Part shown: positions 60,211 to 64,000 of the stretch, piece after piece | Numbering within the stretch: position 1 is the first letter of the stretch | Layout of the letters: every line of letters begins with the position of its first letter | Notes under the pieces: generated by a model | What the model saw: the letters and a program-made list of their open reading frames with translations, nothing else | Told to the model about the DNA's origin: nothing | Database searches by the model: none | Program-made: the position numbers and the translations under genes | NCBI GenBank assembly: GCA_964558665.1 | Contig: CAZLFA010000013.1 | Coordinates: forward strand, 1 to 64,000 | Length of the DNA stretch: 64,000 nucleotides | Source of the DNA: CAZLFA01 sp964558665 | Lineage (GTDB): Bacteria > Desulfobacterota > Syntrophia > Syntrophales > PHBD01 | Direction: 5' to 3'

Positions 60211-63200
60211 CTAGAGATGATCGCATTCTGACAACATTTCCAGAAGTAATGAGGCGGATTCTTTATTTCCCTGGGAAATCATGCGCTCTGCCATATCATG
60301 AAGGAAGTTGTCGTATGCAATGCCCTTTTCCTGCAGTACGGTCAGATGGGTGATCGCTTTTTCCTGTTCCCCCCCCAGATATAAGGCCGCAGCCTGAAGA
60401 GCTTGAGCAGGAATGTACTCGGGAGAGTTCTGAATGATTATCCCCAGACTTGATATGGCTTTTTCGTAGTTGCCGCAAAAAAAATAAGCTATAGAAAGAT
60501 TATAAAGAGTCCCTCTTGAGTGGGGATTCAGTTGCCTGGCTTTCTCTGATGCCTTAAGTGACTCATCATAACGTCCCGCTTTTATCAGAAGACCTCCTAT
60601 GTTGAAATGGGCGAAGGCATCGTCAGGATTTAACCGGATGACTCTGTGCCAAAGATCAAGGGCTTCTTCTTTTTTGCCAAGTCCGCCTGCCTGTACTGCC
60701 AGTTCAGTAAGGAATCGCACGTCGTTTTCGTTTTGTTTGAGTTTTGCTCTTCCAATATTGTAATAGACCTCTCCCTTGGCGAGGTCTGATTCTCTGTTTA
60801 ACTTGCCATAATGATGTATAGGAATAGGGCATGTTCTGATTTTAATGCCTATATCCATTAATGAATCTTCAACCAGTTCATGGACAGGGTATGAAAAAGA
60901 TATTTTCTCAAAGCGGGGAAATATCCTTACCTTGCTGCTTGCAAACCAGCCCGTTCCCGCTTCTTCATCGGGATATGTGCCATCGTTGGGCATCCACCCG
61001 TGAATATGAAAATCAGTTATGTAGTTTCTTGTGTCCATTGAATAGGCGACATTTTCAGGTGCCTGATCTATCAAATCCCTCAAAGTAATAAAATCACGCG
61101 GCGCAATAACTTCATCTGCATCAAGCACTAGGACCCAGTCGCCGGAAGCTTTAGATAGCGAATAGTTCCGTGCTGCGGCGAAGTCTCCGGTCCAGGCGAA
61201 TTTGAAAACCCTGGCCCCGAAAAGTTCTGCGATCTGCACGGTTCTATCCACAGATCCCGTATCCACAGCTATGATTTCGCTGACAAATGGCGCGGCGGCT
61301 TTCATGCATTTGGGAAGATTGCCGGCTTCATCTTTTAATATCATGCACAACGAAAGCGTGCGGCGCCTTTGATTTTTTATTTTATCCGTTTCCCTGATTT
61401 TTCCCAGGCAGTAGGCTATTAATTCGCGGTGCCTCTGCTCCTCGTTAATAACAGGCATTTTTGTCAGGATGTGGAAAGCGTCCTGATGGAGCCTGACTGC
61501 CATCATAATTTCAGCAATTGTATAGTAAATCCTTGTATCGTCTGCAAGACAATGAATAGCGCTGAATAAGAGCTGGATAGCCTCGTCGATTTTTCCCCTG
61601 CTGTACAACTGACGGGCATTTTCAATGGCATTGGAGGTCAGCGAACGCAGGCGGTTTTTCAGGAAGTGTCCGTCGTAAACCTGACGCTGTGATAAATAGA
61701 AAAAGCGGTAAAGAAGATCCTCCATTGTCTGCCACTCCCGCTGGACGGGGTATTGGTCAGCCGTTTTCAAACCCCCTTCAATGATTCGCTTCCGGTGTCC
61801 GTCATCATTCAAGAGCCTGATGACCGCATCGGCAATTCTTTCCGGAGACTTAATGGGGACTAGAACGCAGTTCTGATCATGAACGCAGTATTCCCTGGCT
61901 CCAGGCGTGTCCGTGCATATTACCGCGACTCCCGAAGCCATTGCCTCCATGGGCGGACGGGGGCAGGAATCATAGTGAGAGGCATATATCATGATATCAG
62001 ACATTCCATATAATGTAGTCTTGTCGCTGTCGGCAGGAGCTATGTGAAACTCGCACTCGATGTCGGAAAAAATATCCTTGGGCGATGATGATATTCTTAT
62101 GGCCTTGTAGGCGACATTATTTTTGTCGAGGATCTTCAACGCCTCCCGGATGTCCCCCATCCCTTTGAAGGTCAGAGGTTCCGTCTCTGAACCCCTGGCA
62201 TCGGGCCCGACGATCAGTAGTCGGGGTGTCTTCGATCTACCGGATTTTTTTAAAGGATGATAAATGCTTCGGTCAACGCAGACAGGAAGTATTGCATCTG
62301 TGTTTTGCCCGTATTTGTTTTTTACCGCTTCAGCGAGATTGAAAGAGTTGGGCACGAACCATACCCTCTCCTGTTTATATGATTGCCTTGAAATTTTTTT
62401 TAAGGCTGCGTGATGCGCATGGCGTGTGATCAGGCCGTCGTCGAATATGTACTGGTCTCCCTGGGCATAGTAGAGCTTGACCGGGGCGCTGATATCCTGC
62501 AGTTCAACGGCGTTCATGAAATATGTCCCGATCACGATATCGCTCTTCGGGACGTAGTCGGCCATGGGCTTCCCGGCGGGAACGACGACCACCTCGGCCG
62601 CGATGGAGAAATAGGGAGGCTTAGGCGTGTAGGACACTATGGTGACAGAGTGCCCCCGCCTGATCATTTCATTGCACTGGGCAATAAGGGTCAGATTTCC
62701 CCCTGTAACTCCGAGGAGGGAATGTATGAGATAGGTGATCCGGAATTTTTGCTGTTTTTTCAGTTCCGTGAAATCATTTTTCGTGAAGGTATAGACGCTT
62801 CTAAGCAGATTGTAGGCTTCTATCCGCTGGTCCAGGCTGTAGATCGATGGATGGTTCATAACCAACTGGGCCATCAGCTCGTTTCGCCGCTCGTTGGCCC
62901 CCTTCAGAAGTCCCTCTCCGCGCTTCCGGTAACAGAACAGGGGGTTCTCCAGGATCTGCCCCTGCCATCCCTTCTCCATGGCTCCGAGCCAGAAATCCCA
63001 GTCTTCGTATTCGGAACGCATGGTCGTCGAATTATACCCGCCCACGCTGTCATATACCTCCCGTCGATAGAGTGAACAGTAGGGCAGCACATTGTTTGTC
63101 TTCTCAATCTCAATGGAGAAGGGCCCCGTCGCCCAGACATCGTCGCGTAATCCGAAGTGCTGTATATAAGTCGACACGATCCCGAAGTCGGGGTTCGCTT

Positions 63201-64000
63201 CAAGAAATCCAACTGTTGTTTCCAGCATCTCGGGTTTAATCATGTCGTCGGCGTCCAGGGGCAGGATGTATTTTCCCCGTGCGTTGCTGATACCCAGGTT
63301 GCGAGCATTGGCCAGGCCCCGGTTTACCGTTTCGACAAGGCGAAACCGTTCCCCGTGCCGTGCTGTTATATCCATTGCCGTTTCGCGGGTATTGTCCGTG
63401 CTGCCGTCGTTGACAATGATGCACTCCCAGTCCTGAAATGATTGACTGACAACGCTGTCCGCTGTTTCACCGATCATGTGAGCGAGATTGTAGCAGGGGA
63501 TGATTATTGATACCGTGGGCAGCTTTTCTCCGGAGGGTACGAGAAATAGATCCACTTCCTGATGGCAGGCGCCGGGGATGAATCCAGCGTATCGACTGAC
63601 GTCGATCCTGTAGCCTGCACTGAACTTCGCCGCCAGGCTCTCGGAGGAGTATTCCGGCCGGCCGCCGGCGCGGTTGTCATAGGTTGTCTGCACCATGTTG
63701 ACCGGTGCGCAAAAGGATATGGATCTCTGAAAGCACAGCAGCGACGGGTGGCTGTCCAGATAGCCGCATGCCGCACCCGCCAGGAGTGCTTCCAGGGTGT
63801 TCGGGTTCATGAAGTCATGCGGGCCGATGACATCAAGGATGTCGCTCGTCCGGTACAGCGAACTGGAAACCTCCAGGGGGTATGAAAAATCACCGTCGGC
63901 CTTTGTCCAGTTGAATTTGCAGATGCCGCCGCCCGTTTCCTGAAAGGCAGGAATGGCCTGCTTTTTGTCGAGGGAATAAGAGTAGCCCGTGTTTGCACCC
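60211..64000 (-). CDS. Giant multi-domain glycosyltransferase with TPR tail (5' end beyond window)
   Basis: 1262 residues visible; the frame stays open to the right edge, so ATG 63810 is probably internal. In visible numbering: about 1-155 an N-terminal region with YPLEVSSSLYR and FMNPNTLEALLAGAA; a GT2 domain (163-400) with VSIIIPCYN, NARGKYILPLDADD and EYEDWDFWLGAMEKGW; a GT4 domain (410-785) with GVTGGNLTLIAQCNEMIRRGHSVTIVSYTP and YDSCPRPPMEAMASGVAVICTDTPG; a second GT2 domain (about 890-1090) with LSLCMILKDEAGNLPKC, GDWVLVLDADEVIAPRDF; and TPR units to the end. Three catalytic units in one chain suggest stepwise addition of several sugars. A single-domain C-terminal half of this type is common in deltaproteobacterial surface-glycan clusters. 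Confidence 0.85.
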   Translation of the reverse strand, partial: GANTGYSYSLDKKQAIPAFQETGGGICKFNWTKADGDFSYPLEVSSSLYRTSDILDVIGPHDFMNPNTLEALLAGAACGYLDSHPSLLCFQRSISFCAPVNMVQTTYDNRAGGRPEYSSESLAAKFSAGYRIDVSRYAGFIPGACHQEVDLFLVPSGEKLPTVSIIIPCYNLAHMIGETADSVVSQSFQDWECIIVNDGSTDNTRETAMDITARHGERFRLVETVNRGLANARNLGISNARGKYILPLDADDMIKPEMLETTVGFLEANPDFGIVSTYIQHFGLRDDVWATGPFSIEIEKTNNVLPYCSLYRREVYDSVGGYNSTTMRSEYEDWDFWLGAMEKGWQGQILENPLFCYRKRGEGLLKGANERRNELMAQLVMNHPSIYSLDQRIEAYNLLRSVYTFTKNDFTELKKQQKFRITYLIHSLLGVTGGNLTLIAQCNEMIRRGHSVTIVSYTPKPPYFSIAAEVVVVPAGKPMADYVPKSDIVIGTYFMNAVELQDISAPVKLYYAQGDQYIFDDGLITRHAHHAALKKISRQSYKQERVWFVPNSFNLAEAVKNKYGQNTDAILPVCVDRSIYHPLKKSGRSKTPRLLIVGPDARGSETEPLTFKGMGDIREALKILDKNNVAYKAIRISSSPKDIFSDIECEFHIAPADSDKTTLYGMSDIMIYASHYDSCPRPPMEAMASGVAVICTDTPGAREYCVHDQNCVLVPIKSPERIADAVIRLLNDDGHRKRIIEGGLKTADQYPVQREWQTMEDLLYRFFYLSQRQVYDGHFLKNRLRSLTSNAIENARQLYSRGKIDEAIQLLFSAIHCLADDTRIYYTIAEIMMAVRLHQDAFHILTKMPVINEEQRHRELIAYCLGKIRETDKIKNQRRRTLSLCMILKDEAGNLPKCMKAAAPFVSEIIAVDTGSVDRTVQIAELFGARVFKFAWTGDFAAARNYSLSKASGDWVLVLDADEVIAPRDFITLRDLIDQAPENVAYSMDTRNYITDFHIHGWMPNDGTYPDEEAGTGWFASSKVRIFPRFEKISFSYPVHELVEDSLMDIGIKIRTCPIPIHHYGKLNRESDLAKGEVYYNIGRAKLKQNENDVRFLTELAVQAGGLGKKEEALDLWHRVIRLNPDDAFAHFNIGGLLIKAGRYDESLKASEKARQLNPHSRGTLYNLSIAYFFCGNYEKAISSLGIIIQNSPEYIPAQALQAAALYLGGEQEKAITHLTVLQEKGIAYDNFLHDMAERMISQGNKESASLLLEMLSECDHL

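Noticed and set aside
62410..63075. Plus-strand open frame of 221 codons opposite the giant glycosyltransferase
   Set aside because: It mirrors the conserved GT2/GT4 coding region and has no recognisable domains.
63810..63810. ATG 63810 as the true start of the giant glycosyltransferase
   Set aside because: The frame continues without a stop to the window edge and the upstream residues (YPLEVSSSLYR) look like part of the same conserved segment.

Overview
The window reads as one long motility locus of a Gram-negative bacterium followed by a surface-glycan (probably flagellin-glycosylation) island. P- and L-ring genes (flgI, flgH) imply an outer membrane. The gene order, FlhF/FlhG, several sigma-54-type (-24/-12) promoters and a B12-type radical SAM enzyme suggest a deltaproteobacterium-like lineage (Desulfobacterota, perhaps Syntrophales-like), with Nitrospirota as an alternative. 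That assignment is an inference from organisation and general protein character, not from a database search.

Layout. 137-4209: fliG-fliH-fliI-fliJ-motE (switch and export ATPase). 4390-4866 (minus): a lone CheX-type phosphatase. 5253-8592: fliK-flgD-flgE (hook), behind a sigma-54-type promoter and closed by a strong terminator. 9084-20136: fliL-fliM-fliN-fliO-fliP-fliQ-fliR-flhB-flhA-flhF-flhG-fliA and a second FliL-like gene (switch, export gate, placement GTPases, sigma-28). 20459-22986: small accessory genes (unknown protein, DUF2802-like, second FliK-like, FlhB C-domain paralog). 23427-28105: flgF-flgG-flgA-flgH-flgI-flgJ (rod and rings), again behind a sigma-54-type promoter. 28339-28635: flgM behind a sigma-28-type promoter. 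28890-32618: flgN-flgK-flgL. 32819-35141: flagellin behind a near-consensus sigma-28 promoter, then an unknown gene, flbT and flaF, which are flagellin regulators typical of alphaproteobacteria. The parts fit a sigma-54 -> FliA/FlgM -> flagellin cascade.

35523-58546 is an almost gapless plus-strand run of 15 genes: five TPR proteins with a GT9/GT41-like C-terminal glycosyltransferase domain, several other glycosyltransferases (two with TPR tails, one fused to a methyltransferase), a free methyltransferase, a sugar-nucleotide reductase/epimerase, a sugar cupin and a B12-binding radical SAM enzyme. 59067-64000 (minus strand) adds a GT/TPR protein and a giant multi-glycosyltransferase that runs off the right edge. 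Lying directly behind the flagellin/flbT/flaF genes, the island most likely builds and attaches a glycan on the flagellar filament; this is inference from context.

Two structural signals stand out. First, a dispersed, highly palindromic element of about 170-175 bp with terminal inverted repeats ending in CCCGGATTACGC occurs in nearly every gap between transcription units (seven full or edge-truncated copies plus two fragments); in one copy the core is flipped relative to its flanks. Second, a 677-bp near-perfect direct repeat (37163-37839 and 39001-39677) spans the junctions between consecutive TPR-glycosyltransferase genes, so recombination could delete or duplicate a whole gene in frame.
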